From: Roridomyces roridus
Lineage: Eukaryota > Basidiomycota > Agaricomycetes > Agaricales > Mycenaceae
DNA length: 64,000 nt
Assembly (NCBI GenBank): GCA_029378245.1
Contig: JARKIF010000010.1
Coordinates: 248,001 to 312,000 of the forward strand
Direction of reading: 5' to 3'
This document shows positions 1 to 12,690 of this stretch, one piece after another; within the stretch, counting starts at the first letter, position 1; every line of letters begins with the position of its first letter. The notes under the pieces were generated by a model. It was not told where the DNA came from, did no database searches, and saw nothing but the letters and a program-made list of their open reading frames with translations. Position numbers and translations under genes: made by a program.

Positions 1-1383
1 GCCGACAAGTGCCGTCAGCGTAACAAGCAACAACACACTGCCTCTCTCCTTGCAACCCTCACTGCGCCCGCCCGCCTGTCCTGTCGTTCATCATCCCGCT
101 GCAGCACGCCGTGTCTCACCGTGGCTCGGAGGCCTGTAACTCGCGCGAAGCTGACCGACAGTGACTCAATGCTCACAGTTGGCTCACAGACTACAGTACG
201 CGTTCGAGCCCCGGAGGTGCCAGGTGTGTCATCCACGCCGTTCTAGATGCTCGCCATTGACCATTTAGTCCCATATGGTCCGCGACACGATTTCGTGCCA
301 TTGGGCGAGGTTGGGGCTCAGGTGGAGCGATGATATGCCAGATGTCTCGGCGTGTGTGATACCTCGCCATGCTCTGCTTCGTTTCCTCACCTATGCGTCA
401 TTTGCGATATCGTCGTCTATCGGATTCCCTCCACTTGCGCCGCTGCTGCCAAGTCAAGTACGCTCCCTGTCCCCGAGCAGTGTACTTGTTCCTTGCCCGC
501 CCGCTCAGCACTGTCGACGCTATTCCCCGCACGAGACGACGCAGCCCGCGGACAGCTGTGTAGTGTAGTAGTGTAATGCAATGATATTTCCTTCATGTTG
601 CTCAATGACGCGCGCTGGGGGACTTGCGATATTTTGTAGTGAACGGCATGTCTCGGTACTGTTTGTTGTGATCAAAGGTAGCCGAGCACCGCCACCATCA
701 AATCTGATAGGATTCTGTGATATCAACTGCGGAATCGCTACAACTCTCCATCACCACGCGAAGGCATTCATTGAATCAATCACCAGCACCCATTGATCAC
801 AAAGCCATCATCACCAAGATAGATTCTTGATCATTTCTTTGTTTCTGAGAGAGCAAATGAATCTTAGCTACAACATTATAGGAGAGTCTTGTAGCCCTTG
901 ATCTGCTCTACAATTTCGTTTTTTTGATGCTATCAATCACTGTGATGCTGATATCACAGTTGATCTTTGATTTGGAAATTTTCACTTTTTCATCAGTAAT
1001 TGATCTGGCCATCAATTTCTGATGGCGGGAGGGCGGGCTTCGGGAGGGCGGGCCAAATCACATGACCTCACCCACCACAGAATTGCATCAAGTCCCCTGC
1101 AGCAGGACTTGGAGAAGGTCGAAAGCATATCGGAAGCATAAACGAAAGCATGCGCGAGATTGCAGCAACCAGGCTACTTAGCCTGGTACCACGCATACAG
1201 GTACCAGGCCAATTAGCTTGGTTATGTGGAAGGTACAGGTGTCCAATCATTGGTCTGGCATTCATCCAGTCCATCTACATCAGTGTTTTGACAATCATCT
1301 TGTGGACTTATGGGGCTTGGCAGCTTGCCGCACAAGCTCGCAAGCTCGATTCCAATGAACAATGCATCTGAAAAAACCAAATT
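1..1383. other. Gene-poor left edge
   Basis: No frame here shows a recognisable domain or a plausible intron-linked series of exons. Bases 1-600 are GC-rich with several short overlapping open frames on both strands. Bases 800-1020 are AT-rich and contain repeated TGATC/GATCA words. A motif rich in CAAGCT at about 1318-1350 is met in inverted form at about 1520-1600. I see nothing that supports a gene. Confidence 0.5.
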
Positions 1384-1893
1384 TCAGCTCAGGAATAATT
1401 CTGTAAACAGCAGGACAGCCCTCGAGTCCACTGAGCACAAAGGTAAACACAGGAGTGGCCAAGAATAAATAAAAATTTGCATTTGCCAGGAGTCGAACGG
1501 CAGACCTTGTGGATTTCGAGACCTGGCTTGTGAGCTTGCGAGCTTGCGGCGATTTGGCAGAAGCTTGTGAGCTTGAATGAGCTTGTACAAGCTCACAAGT
1601 TTCATGTCAAAAGTCTGATGTAGAACAATGTATGCTTGTCCCAATTCTGCAATCAAATCATCAAGCACTTTTTGGAGATCTTCCCGTAGTGGCTGAATGG
1701 ATCCATCTCCAAGCCTTTTATGAAGATTGGCAAGACAATCATGTGCAGTGGGTGACTTTTCCGAAAGCTGCCAGACAATGGAGCACAACATGATATCCAG
1801 ACTCTGTCTGTCCGGGATCCTAAAGTCAAAAAAGAAATATGAGACTATGTTGCCAGTGTCAACAAGGTCTCGAATGATTGTTGAGCTGTTCAT
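1384..1893 (-). pseudogene. NACHT/STAND ATPase fragment
   Basis: The open frame reads through a stretch typical of fungal NACHT-ankyrin proteins just after the P-loop: VSYFFFDFRIPDRQSLD followed by the leucine-rich LCSIVWQLSEKSP and, about 50 residues on, LDDLIAELGQAYIVL, the usual run towards Walker B. In intact family members this is followed by an L-D-A-L-D-E-C box. Here the reading frame departs at that point (residues 75-80) and the rest is not family-like. The P-loop upstream is also missing. It therefore looks like a decayed internal piece of a STAND NTPase gene of the kind linked to non-self recognition in fungi. Flanking CAAGCT-rich inverted repeats may mark a transposition or rearrangement edge. 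Confidence 0.6.
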
Positions 1894-3721
1894 GTCAGTG
1901 GGGATAGTGCAATGAAATAAATGAAGTACCTGAGTACACTTTTCCCCATTCCAGCTGAAAATTGATCAGATATGAAATATACTAAAATCAGGGAACATAC
2001 AAATTCCCTGGATCTGCAAGCTACCAGGTGTCTTTCTCCAAGTCTTGAACTGGTCATGCTGGAACAGCCAAGTCCCAGTATCCTTATGGCGATACTGCTG
2101 CAGGTCACGCTGTTTGTCCTGTGTATCTGGAGGATTTCCCAACCACTTGAACAAATCTTCAGCTGATCTACACTGGAGATGAGCCACAGGAGCTATGCTG
2201 GGAGAAAAAGTGACAAACCCTTGGATACTGTCATACAATGAGTTAACTTGGCAACAGGGTTGACAAAAAGCATACATTTTGACGCTGGGGCTTCCTCCAT
2301 CACCACCAGCACCCCCCATTTCATCCCCTTGCCCACCTGGACCTCCTGGGCCACCTATAGCAACAGATCGTGATTCATTCAGGATCCTAACCTGAGATTT
2401 CACACACCATGGATAATCACATCCCGAACTCTTCCGACCCGGTGGGTGTTAGACATCAGGAAACGGAGCTGTGGATTGTCAGTGAAAAGAGTGGAATAAG
2501 CCAAGAGAGCTGACAGCTCACCGCAAGCAGATAACTGGCAACAGCAGTGGTGGCAAGAAGCAAGAAGCCAGCAAGGCTCTCAGAGGACAAACATGCAGAA
2601 ACTTTCTCATGATCCCTTTTGACAAAAATCTTGTCAACTTTCGGCACTTTTTGGCTTGACAACGGCTTGGTACAAGTGATCAAGTACTCGAGCCAGCTTT
2701 CAGGCCGTTGCATGTGGCCTCCCCTAGGCCTCCCTCCGAGTCCCTCATTTGACTGTCCGGGGTGGACAAAAATGATGTCCTTTTCTGGATGGTGGCATTT
2801 TTGTGCCGCCAGAGCAGAGATCTTCATAGATTGCCGTCAATCTACATGTTTTGGGAGCCATCACAGAAAAAATGACTTTGTGATCAAAGATCTTTGAAGA
2901 CGACCCCTCGTTTTTATTTCTGATGCCTTTGTTTTTTTTGATGTCCTTCAAACAAAAAAAGACCAGTGGATAAAAAAAAGAGCAGCAGGTGTAGATCTAA
3001 ATCCTGATGTCTCTCTTTTTCCCACTTGCCGAGCCGGCAGCCGGATGCCTGTGATTTCCTGATGGATCTCCCCGGCAGGCATGCAGCAGGGTTGATGTTC
3101 ACTTGTAGCAAGCCAGAAGCCGCGATGCCGGGCATCGGGCATCACATCGGCCTGATGCGGAGTCCGGCCAACATTGAGATATTGCAGAATAAAAAGGCCC
3201 TCCGAAGAAGAAAAAACATGGTGATGATCTTTGAAGATCTGCGTGTTTCAACGGAACCACTTGATCTACACAGATTTATGTGTTTCTCTGATGTGTCCCT
3301 GAAAAAAACTGTACAGCTCCATGAAAAACCCCCCAAATGTGGGGATTTATGTAGATTGACATAGATCTTCAAAGAAATACATCAATCTACAACATCAGAC
3401 CAAAAAAAACAGCCCTGAGAAAAACAAAATGATTTTTGTCCACCGCGGTCAATCATACCCTCAAAACCCATTGAATCATATGAAGGCCATGTCATGTCAA
3501 AGTGAAATATCAGTTGCGAACATCGAGAACATCAAAAAATGGGACAGGTTGTGGCCGTGAGAGCGTTGTGATCGACGAGAAGCTTGTCTGGGCGGCGAAT
3601 AAGGCGAAGAATGAGTGGTAATACAGTTACTGTGGTATAGGTCTGAGGTCTAATTAAGGTGAGGTCATATGTCCAGAGATATTTTGATCATCAAACACCG
3701 GACAGATTCACGGACTGTCTA
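1894..3721. other. Intergenic, possible decayed element
   Basis: No supported gene. Bases 2820-3420 carry imperfect copies of a word of the form AGATCTTC...TCAATCTACAT in both orientations (around 2818-2852 and 3335-3375, with a partial one at 3225-3280). This suggests a decayed inverted-repeat element. The open frames here are short and without domains. Confidence 0.4.
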
Positions 3722-6360
3722 TCACACCGAATACCCGGCCATCGCATCCTCACCAAAAAGGTCCCTCTGCCAAAAGTCCAGCGGGGCCTGGAAAGAAGGC
3801 AAAAACCCCGAAAAGACCTCGCTCTCTCCAGCCAACTGATTGAACGGCCCACCATCCGACCCGTTGCCTTGCAGCTGCGTGAAAAAGTCGAAAGACATCT
3901 GGGACCATTCGGCGTCGTTCGAAGAAAGCAAGTCGCGGCTAGGGCTGGTGACCGCATTATCAGGCAAAGGCGGCGTAATCGCCGAGAGATCCCCGACGAT
4001 GCCCTTCTGCTCCAGCCTCCGCGCGATGATGGGCCGTAGCTTGTTATACAGCACGGATCGCAGCATCTCCTTGGTGCGCACCACAAAATCCCAGGACTGC
4101 CCCATCTCGTCCAGGAACCCAAGGCACTGCTCCACCTGCGCTAGCGCGGACCGCAACGACACCTGTGCGATGCGGATGTTCGCTGTTGCTTGCAAGGCGA
4201 GCAAAAAGAAGACAGTCGTGGCGGTATAGATGACTTGCTGCAGGGTTTGCGGGGAATAGCGTAAGCCGTAGAGCGATGACCATGTCTCGAGGAGCTCAAG
4301 AATGTGCTCCGCCGCGCGTTTGCATAGCTGGAGTGGCCGTCAGCGGGTTTGGTTTTGGGTAGCTGCAGAAAGTACCTTGACGTGGTCAACCTCACGGTCA
4401 GAGCGCTGAATGGAGCGTGCTCGGCGGGCAAAGAACGGTCGATGCAGAAGGATCATACACCACCAATAGGCGCAATGGAGCATGAGTCGTTGGGGTGTAG
4501 ATTCACGTTTGTTGGCGAGCGTAACATCGAGCTGGGGCGGAAGACTGCTCTTCCAATTGTGAAGTTCAAGGCTAAAAGGACATTGGGTGTGGATCAGTAA
4601 GAAATACATGCAACGCACTCGATCCGTGAAACCTTCTCGTCAACTTTGACAAGGTCCTGAGCGCTCGCGCTACCCGACGCTCGTAGGCTGTTTCTGCTCT
4701 TGGCGGTCAGAGACGGCAGGAGTAAAGAAATGGATCAAACGCACACAATGTCGATGATCTTGTGGCCAATCACCAAAAGAGACGCAGTCTCAGAAAAGGC
4801 GAGGGACAGATAATTCGGTTGAGGGGGAACGCTGGGGTGAAGCCACGGTATTTGATCAGACTCGGTGTCTATGAAAGGCATCGGTGTCGTGTGCCTATCC
4901 AACGGCGGCCAGCAAAAGTCGCGGGAGAAATAAAGCGCCCAGCAGACGTCCAGAGAGAAGACGGTCCAGTGAGTCCAGTTCCTGCACACCATTTCGTCGT
5001 TTGTGAGCAAACCGGCTTCCACCCATCCTTTGGAATCAACGCCAAAACCGACTACATGGGCCTCAGTGAAATGAAGCAAGACACTTTTGACAGAAAACTC
5101 ACGAGTTTGACTTATTCTGCTGCACATCCCTGTAAGCTAATTAGCATTGGATGACCCTCTGGGGACAAGACAGACTTGCCGAAATGCAAATCTGCTGCAA
5201 TACGATCACTCTTGTCTCCATAGTACGACCCCAAAAATGCGAGTGCCTCGACCAGACTGATATTAGGCCTCTTGCACTCTGCATCAAGGCAGGATTTCGC
5301 AGCGTTCGCAAAACATTCCCGTGCTGCTCGATCACGAATACGTGGGTCGTCGGAAAAGTTGGCAGACAGCGCGAGAAGGGCGTTGTGGAGCATGGGAGAG
5401 TAGTGCGGCGTCACGGGCGGCGGCTCGGATGGAGGGACGCTCAGCGCACGATGCATGTCTCGGAGGAAAAGAGAAGGAACGACGCGCTGGCCCCACATTG
5501 TGAGGAATTTGAAGGTCAAGTCGAGGATTCTGGGGAAACAAATGAAGGGGTGCCGAAGAAAAAAGGCGGACAACTTACTTGTCGTGTTCTCTTCTGTCCA
5601 GCGGGACCTCGGGGGGCAGATGTCTCGACCAATCGATCCGCAGGTCAGATTCAGACGCGTTGATGTCGTTCACCCAAAGCACGTAAGCAGTATTCAAGGA
5701 GTTTTCGACCGGCGGCTTCGTCGATATCACCTCACGGGGCAGTTTGTCAGTAAAGTGCCATGGGGAAGTCAGCCCATGCAGCATTAGTGCACCGAGATTC
5801 TCGTTGAGCTATTCACCTAGTCAATAGACATTATTCTCGTCAAGAAATTCACGCACCTTGAGACGCTCTGTAGGAACCGTGAGCTCCCGTGTAATTTCTG
5901 CGTCCGATCCATCCTCCTCTCCATCCGATTCCGGAGTCGTAGTAGCCTCCAGCTGCTCCGCTCGAAACTGTCGATGCGCAGACAAGTCTTGGCATACACA
6001 TTTGGCCACGATGCCCTCCAGCAGATCGACATAAGACTGGAGCGATTCAGCGCGTTTCTTCAGAGCCTCAAAGTGCGCCTCGGTTCGCGGTTTCCGCGAA
6101 ACTGTCTCCCGTGCCCAGGCACACTATAAGAACTGGACTTGGATTGGAAACCACGGAGGAAGGAAACAGCGAACGGACCTCGTCATCCCTTCCCGACGAC
6201 GCGCAGGGCGAACAAACTGGCCGCAGGCCATCACACTTTATCTTCCTGCTTTCAGCTCAAAACGACCCTCGACGACGATTTGCGCGACTTACTTGGCACG
6301 GCAGATTGTGCATGCCTGCGCAGCATAAGGCTTTCTAGGTTTGGAGGACTCTTTGGGCAT
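3722..6360 (-). CDS. Zn2Cys6 transcription factor
   Basis: A nuclear DNA-binding regulator of the fungal zinc-cluster family. The start at 6360 opens MPKESSKPRKPYAAQ and runs into the binuclear cluster, which is assembled across two short introns. Its spacing is C-x2-C-x6-C-x6-C-x2-C-x8-C, with the basic run RAKKIKCDG inside. A heptad-like linker follows (EALKKRAESLQSYVDLLEGIV, about 6060-6000), then an acidic stretch. Further exons at about 5570-5112 and 5127-4735 carry the middle homology (fungal-specific transcription factor) region, including ALLALSANFSDDPRIRD and TVFSLDVCWALYFSRDF. The C-terminal exon, 4204-3722, ends in an acidic, aromatic tail fit for activation. The order of domains resembles XlnR-like factors, but the target genes cannot be read from sequence. 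Exact middle splice sites were not all checked. Confidence 0.8.
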
Positions 6361-6422
6361 TGCATTAGACAGTGATGGAAGGAAAAGGAGAATCCAAGTA
6401 CATATGTTACAACAAATTTTCA

Positions 6423-8009
6423 CTATCCTCTTCGCCTACCGATTGTCCGATTCTGAAGCACCATAGAATAATAGTAATAATCCACCACCGCATTCCGATT
6501 CTCATACGAAGGCGTCGAATACACCCTTTGCCTTGGCCCCGCAGCATACCGCGTTACAATCTGCACCGGTTGGCGGAATATAGGGGTAGTTTCGAGAGGT
6601 TTGAACGCCGGCGCCTGAAAAGGGAAGACGACGACGGAATACTGGCGAAGGATAAGCGAGGGAGAAGCCGCTAACGGGAAGAACGCACGTTGACAGAGAA
6701 ACTAGGCACAGCGGAAGACGGCTGGAGACTAATCTTGAGATGAATTTCACCCATGAGATGGCGTCGGCTGGATGCCGAGTCTGTAGCAGCGCCCTCGGTG
6801 GACGGCCAAAACACAGCTTGACCGCATGGTTCGTGGACATCCGCGACGCCCTCAGTGTCGTCGTGCATAACACGCTCCAAATATACTATGCACGCTGCTG
6901 GAGACGCGATAAGATCCAAGGCTTGGAGGTCCTGACTTTCGAGCATCATGGAACAAGGAATTGACGCTGATCGGGTGTAGCAGAGCTAGGATTGGGATGA
7001 GGGAAGGGTATTGCGATGGATTAAGACGAACCGGAGTCGCAAGTGAGAACTGTTCTCTTATTCAGAAGAATCTCCTTCATGGAAATATGAATACATACCG
7101 TGCATTTAACATTAATCATCCGGGAAGAAAACACAATGCCCTTGCAAGAGAACTCCTGGGTCAGCCACCCTTCAGGATCGGCTTCCGGACCCAGTAGCGG
7201 ACTATTCTCCTGATACGCCAACTGGCGGAGCAGCGAGGGCGGGTCTGGCTGGCACATCGAGAAGTAGCCAAACACGCACATAACCCTATTCCATATGAGA
7301 ATTGAAACAGGATAACAGAAGAAACGCACTTGTCATCCATACGAAGCTTTCCGCGTACCACGCGCAACTCGGCGGTATATCTGACGCTGAATGCCGCAAT
7401 ACGATCTAGGAACGTATGTGGCAGGGAATATGTCTTGCCGGCTTTCTGCAGCGCCGCAGGTAACGAGATGGAAAGCGGCCATTCGTACTCCCCCTTGAGT
7501 TTAACCTTTGGCGCGCCGGCAGAGCCGTTGGGGTCTCCTTCAGATGCCGACCACAGAGTGTGCTTCAGTTGAAGGAATGGCGTCTGCGTGACTGGTCCAC
7601 TCGCATTCGCGTCGACAATGGAACCTTTGATCTACGCGTCGTTGAAAGCGCGTCATAAATAAGATTAAAGACCACCAACCAATACACAGACAGCCTGGAT
7701 TGTTTCTGCGCTCGCAAGACTCAGAGTAACGCGACCTTTCAACTTGTCGCCCTCCAGCATAGTGGGCACGACTTTCCCAGTGAGTCTTTGGTTCCCTTGT
7801 ATGGTCATCTTCGCCCAAGGCGTCCCACTCCGAGTCTTGATCTCATACGAGAACTCCCTTGGCTCTTGAGGCACCGCAGCTGCTGTGGGAGGTGGAGGTG
7901 TCGGCCGTCGAGTGTATGCGGGCAAGTCGGAGGCAGCGTTGCTTGAGACTACCAAAGACTCGAACCCATAGCCGTCGTATGAAGGAGGCTCATGCGTAGG
8001 CTCTACCAT
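6423..8009 (-). CDS. Arrestin-like N-domain protein
   Basis: A cytosolic adaptor-type protein of 444 residues in five exons (8009-7680, 7631-7330, 7285-7099, 6985-6689, 6641-6423). All introns are GT-AG and the coding length is a multiple of three. After a Pro-rich leader (PPPPTAAAVPQEP) the beta-rich arrestin fold begins at about residue 50 with EFSYEIKTRSGTPWAKMTIQG and the strand pair GRVTLSLASAETIQAV. Later exons give EYEWPLSISLPAAL and a tail with YSVVVFPFQAPAF. Fungal proteins of this type recruit ubiquitin ligases or act in endocytic sorting; that role here is inference from family. The first exon is duplicated in inverted orientation at 56927-57126, where it is cut off. Confidence 0.8.
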
Positions 8010-8102
8010 TCGCGTGAGGAAAGGCGCGATAACATGAGAGTCGACGCCAAGATTGGAAGCGTGCCGGTGATGTCGGCAGCAGGTGCTTTCTTGTCTTCCA
8101 CC

Positions 8103-8468
8103 ATGGCCACGGAAAATCCCATCCTTTCCCTCCCAAACGAACTCATCGTAGAGATTGCGGTAGTCAGCCAGACCAGAGACGAGGGAAACATCAAATCAGA
8201 ACTCGTTTTGTCCAGTATCTGCCGCCATCTTCGCTACGCAGTAATAGGGGCGCCGGAGCTCTGGACGAAGGTGGAGCTTGACCCCAGCAGTGAAAACTCC
8301 ATAAACCTTTCCCAAATCTACCTGGAACGGTCGGCAGCGCGCGAAATCTGGATCACATTGCGATCCCGTGGGGTCAAGCTCCAGACCAGGGGACTTCATC
8401 AGCTCACTCCCCATCTCCCTCGCATCTCGCGACTGAATGTCGTAGCCACCGTTATTCTCAAGTTCTAG
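8103..8468 (+). pseudogene. Truncated F-box protein, copy 1
   Basis: The frame starts MATENPILSLPNELIVEIA, the usual opening of a basidiomycete F-box. It continues through a cysteine-containing helix (LVLSSICRHLRYAVIGAPELWTKVELD) and then stops after about 120 residues, at VVATVILKF. Family members normally go on for 300 or more residues of leucine-rich repeats, so this is a 5' fragment. F-box proteins bridge substrates to an SCF ubiquitin ligase through Skp1. Its predicted start lies within 100 bp of the arrestin gene on the opposite strand. The same fragment is present, unchanged at protein level, at 56833-56468, so the truncation came before the duplication. Confidence 0.6.
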
Positions 8469-8761
8469 CCAGAAACTCATCTTTTGTCTCGCTAGCTCTT
8501 TGTTCTGGACCCTGGTCGTTGTGTGGTTCCAACTCTGCCATTTCCCACCTTCTTGTGCCGCAGTGCGTAGACCCTTTTTTTAAAGGAGGACCCTCCGGTG
8601 TTCAGCTTCATCAGGGTTCTTTCTTTTTTTGCTGCCATGATTATTTGCGTCGTCGCGTTTAGTCTACGCTGTAGGCCTCCATGGTCGCGCCAAAAAATTG
8701 CTTTTATTAGCTAACGCGGTGTAAGTACACAGTGCCTAACAAACGTTTATTGTCTACCACC

Positions 8762-9222
8762 ATGCACTCCTCCACCTCGCCTGACTCTCCCATCCTCCCA
8801 ATATCTTCGCGAGCAGCACGGCTCGGAAATACCATGCCATGGTCGCGGGCATCCTCATTCCCTGCGAAGAAGGCGTCCGCTGGTACGACGCGGAGGGTGG
8901 CGAGCCGCTCCCCAAGGATCATTCTGCGGACTCTAGTGTGCGTCTGGAGCTCCAAGGCATCCTCACGGATGATATGGGCAAGGCTTTGAGTGTCACCTCC
9001 ATCCCGCGTATCAACGACTCCGAGCTGCGGCGTGATTTCTTGGTTGTCACTCAGTTCCAGAGGGGCGAGTGGATGCACGACGGGCCTGATATCTTTGATG
9101 TACCGCGCTTCGAAGACAGGATGGAGGAAACGCTGAAAGAGGCCGATATGAGGCGCATCCTGTCCGAATTAGGTGAGCATATTATTATTGCTCGATCTCT
9201 GCTTGACATTTCAAAGGACTGA
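8762..9222 (+). pseudogene. Conserved protein D, copy 1 (frameshifted)
   Basis: An unrecognised protein. The start MHSSTSPDSP is shared by all three copies. Copy 3 (61623-61150) is open throughout; here, and in copy 2, 13 bases are missing shortly after the start, which shifts the frame. The body in the second frame (from 8839, MVAGILIPCEEGVRWYDAEG) is still open. It includes EPLPKDHSADSS and IFDVPRFEDRM and ends at a sequence that looks like a splice donor (GTGAGC after ILSEL), so later exons may have been lost. It lies tail-to-tail with the FunK1 gene. No function is proposed. Confidence 0.5.
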
Positions 9223-9398
9223 ACCTCAACCCGTCAAACTTTGAATGTCATTATCAAAGTGTTGACCCAAGTAAACTATACGCATGGTGAATGAGGGCTG
9301 CTACCTGGGACACCGCCGCTGCATAATGACCGTTTTTGTCCTGTTGTTTCCATACAAAATGCACGCATATTCCGACAATGGAAGTGAAAAAAATGTGG

Positions 9399-9720
9399 CG
9401 CGGTAAAGCACTCTCCGAAGAGCGTTGACTTTCACAAGGAAGGATCGTGGGTACAACTGGTGGGCGGGCCACCACCGACTTCCCCACTTTTGGCACGACG
9501 AGCGAGGCCCCCTGTTTTATTTGGTGTAAGAATGCAGACCTTGTGAATTTAATGATGAACCTTGTCTGGTGTACCGGCTAGAGTATTCTGAGCCTTGCTG
9601 TGCCAAAAAACTCGCCGTTGAGGCGAGGTCTGAAAGCGTCGGCGGCGCTTCGCTGCTTTATCCCCGGCTGGTCCATGAACTGCCAAATCGGGGTGCGCTC
9701 AGGCAGCTGAGCTGTCAACG
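9399..9720 (+). repeat. Dispersed repeat R1, copy 1
   Basis: One of about ten copies of a ~300 bp non-coding repeat. Its marks are, in order: GCACTCTCCGAAGAGCGTTG (read on the other strand, a short hairpin with a UUCG loop), a variable middle with GGTACAACTGGTGGG, then GTAAGAATGCAGACC, the run ACCTTGTCTGGTGTACCGG, and a final CTGCCAAAT. No protein frame is conserved between copies. This copy lies between gene D and the 3' end of FunK1 copy 1. Confidence 0.7.
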
Positions 9721-9869
9721 GTCGCATCTTGCTCTCGACCACAATGTCACGATACAATCCGGTCGCAACCACGATGTGCTCGCATGACCGCGCTCATGTA
9801 GAATGACTGAGAACTACAAATTATAATATAATCAGGGGCATTGTATAGGGTACACGGCTCCACTGTAAA

Positions 9870-12342
9870 TCAATCGTCGCCACTGGCCATGGTCCGCCGC
9901 CTGGTAGCATAAGTGCGAAGCGGTGCTTGCCGCTGCGCAGTCAGGAGGAAAGGAATAGGCTCGCTCGCCGGAATGCGACGCCTCTCCTCGCTTGCTGCAA
10001 CACCAAAGTCACCCCCGTCAATATCCCCAGAGTCATCGTCACTCGAAGACTCGTCCACCCCCTCGCCACTTGCAGGATTCGGAGCACGACGCCCATCCTC
10101 GCCGCTCAGGAATTTTGCCGCGCGCTCATCCTGCTCGTCGTTGATCCGCCCTACGAAGTCGGCCCTCTTCCGCTTCTGCCCTGCGTCCTGAGGCCCGTAT
10201 CCCTCGGGATCATCCTTGTCCGACCACTCCTCCTTCTCGGGTAGCGTTTTGAGGGTATCCTCCAGCACTGCGAGGACGTGTTCGTAGTCCATCTTGTTCT
10301 CGCAGTAGAGATCTTTCCATTTCGACACGCAATCTTTCAGCGGGGCGAAATATGGGGCGAAGCTGGCTAGCACGTCGTGATTCCAAAAGGTCGGTATGGA
10401 CATCGTGCCAGCTTTGGCCCGCCCGATTAACTCGTAGTCGCCCGCCTTGACCCAACCAGAGAGTTTCGAGTTGTGGATGTCGAAATTCTTGCGTTCCACG
10501 TTCTTGGGGCCGGCATAATTGACACACATCCAAATGAGGACATAAAGCATGGATTCGAGATCGTGCTTTGGCTCATGTGTGGGTAAGTCGCCGCCGAAAT
10601 ATAAAACGTCGATCGCCATGAAAGGAAGCGTTCCCTACCCGTTGTCAGTCACAAGTAAACGGTGGAATATCAAGTACTCACAGTTCTGTGCCCAACGGCA
10701 GGCTTGCGTGCACCTTCATCTTGAGGTTTGATGACGAGGGCATAGTCGACGTCGATGAGCAGGCCACGCCGAAGGCCGGATTGAGGTGCTGGTACGGCTT
10801 CCGGTTGAAGTACTCGATCTTTTGGGAGGGCGTGGGACCCTGCGAGCGCGGCCAAAGACGGGGACGTCGGCGGCAAGTCAACCGAGTTCCACGTCCTGGT
10901 AATGGGCACGAGCATGAGGTTGTTGGAGCTGATGTCCCGGTGAAGAATTTGCGCTTTCTTGTAGAGGTCGCGATGAGCTGGAAAAACGGTCAGAGTCGAA
11001 GTAAAAAACACAGAAGACTGCACGCACCTTTGACCACATCAATGAAGATGGAAATCAACTCCCTCTGACTGGCGAAGTTAGACAATGGTAACGCAAATGG
11101 GGTGATCACGAGGCGGCGGTGAGTCCTCCTCTCGATATCGGAAAGCCTCTCGTGGTTCTTGGCACTCTTGGGACCCACGGAAGACATGATAGTCGACCGC
11201 AGGTGGGCTGTCGAATCAACGCGGTCGTTGACACGAAGAACCACGTCTGCGACCACCTGAGGAACACCCTCGATGCCCTTGGCCCGGCGCAGAATGCTCG
11301 CCTCGGGAAATTCTCGCGAATCATCGGCCCAGGTATCCTTGATCACAAAGTCCTCGCCTGCATGACGTGCGTGCCAGCAGACCGTGCCCCGCCCTCGAAT
11401 AACGTCGCTGATGAACAACAGTTTAACGAGCGCGTACTCGCAACCATCGACGGTGATGAAACGACCGGCAGGCTTGGTGACGATCGAGGTATCATATCCA
11501 AGAAAGGCGGGATCGTTGGTGAACATGAGCCCCGCAAGCACGCGAACGAAGCTCTCCGGGTCTTTGTGGATGTCGAAGGGGGCGGTGGTGACCAAACCTG
11601 CGCGGTCACAGATGTAGAGCTGGAGATTGTTGGCCGTCAATGACAGCGAGACGACGAAGCGACGGTCGTCCTGAGATGAGAAGATGAAGTATGCACCGTT
11701 GAGGAGCTGCTTCAGAGCCGAATCGGAACTCTTTGACTTGAGTTCTCCGTGGATACGGACATGGCTCCAAGTGGTTTCCTCTTCGCCCGCTTTTGCAAAG
11801 AGGATATCAGGTTTGCGAACGTTTGGAGCGTCCTGGACGCCTCTATCAGCGTAACGAGCCGTCCATTCATACTTGAGATTGGGGAGTGTCTTTCCCTTCT
11901 CATGGACAACGGCAGCGACGCGTTCTCCGAAGGTCTGGAAGAACACGCACAGCGCGCGCTCGACATCCCCGTTGTTGGACGGCTTGGAGAGATTTGGGCA
12001 GCCAACCCACTGGTCTCCGACGTAGAGAGGCGTGCCACCCGTCGACAACGCCTCCAGGATTTCCGACGGAGAGAGTGGCAAGCAGTGGTCGGGCAAGAGG
12101 GCAGGGAGGAGGTCGGGTACTTGTCGAAGGTGGGACTTGTCGATCTCACCGACCAGCGCTGGGTCCATAGTCTTCTTTAGAAAGACACTGGGTGCTTTCT
12201 GGACGTCGCTGGCGAGCTTCTGCTTCACAGGAGTGGTGTTGGACGCGCTTGCAGTGTTTGCACCACGCGTGGCGCGCGACGCGTTCTTTGGTGCAGGGTT
12301 TGCGGGGGCAGCTGCAGCTGCAGAGAAATAAGTCTTGTTCAT
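9870..12342 (-). CDS. FunK1 protein kinase, copy 1
   Basis: A predicted 791-residue kinase of the FunK1 family, a protein-kinase-like group expanded in mushroom-forming fungi. Exons are 12342-11028, 10977-10682 and 10634-9870, with 50 and 47 nt GT-AG introns and an intact frame. The Ala-rich N-terminus is followed by the FunK1-specific lobe, with the strand FVIKDTWADDSREF. The catalytic loop HRDISSNN is at residues 451-458, and DVD at 514-516 stands where most kinases have DFG. The C-terminal lobe contains PFMAIDVLYFGG and the family box HDLESMLYVLIWMCV, then a basic/acidic tail (KRKRAD, SSSDDDSG). A phosphate acceptor is not known. The promoter has a TATA box shared by all copies. It is closest to copy 3 in its last exon. 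Confidence 0.85.
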
Positions 12343-12480
12343 GGTTTGAGAAGAGTTGAGGGCTCACTAGCCGAGTTGCTTTATATACGGACAAACGACG
12401 CGTTCGTCCAACACGTGTGGAAGAAAGAACAATGGAGGTGACACAAAAGCGGTGCAGGCGATCAAAGCCATCAAAATAAG
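12343..12480 (-). promoter_or_regulatory. FunK1 copy 1 promoter
   Basis: Reading on the minus strand, a TATA box GTATATAAAG lies at 12388-12379, about 37-46 bases before the ATG. A CACGTG palindrome is at 12412-12417. The same two sites in the same spacing precede copies 2 and 3. Copy 1 and copy 2 remain alike to about 12480, while copy 3 is alike only for the inner part. Confidence 0.6.
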
Positions 12481-12690
12481 ATAAGATTGCCGCCAAGTCC
12501 AGGCAAGTCCAGGACCATGTCGACTCCAATTGAAGATATCATGGCATGCGAGGTGGCCAGTTACCTCAGTACGCTACTCTCAATATCTCCAGCCAAAATA
12601 AGGAGAGGCTAGTATTGAAATATGGAAACGAATGTAAATACATACAGTTAGAAGCTACATCTCCTTTCTTTCCTTCCTCTCTCCGTGATG

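Noticed and set aside
12032..12331. Plus-strand frames inside FunK1 copies
   Set aside because: They mirror the strongly biased codons of the kinase on the other strand and recur identically in all copies for that reason.
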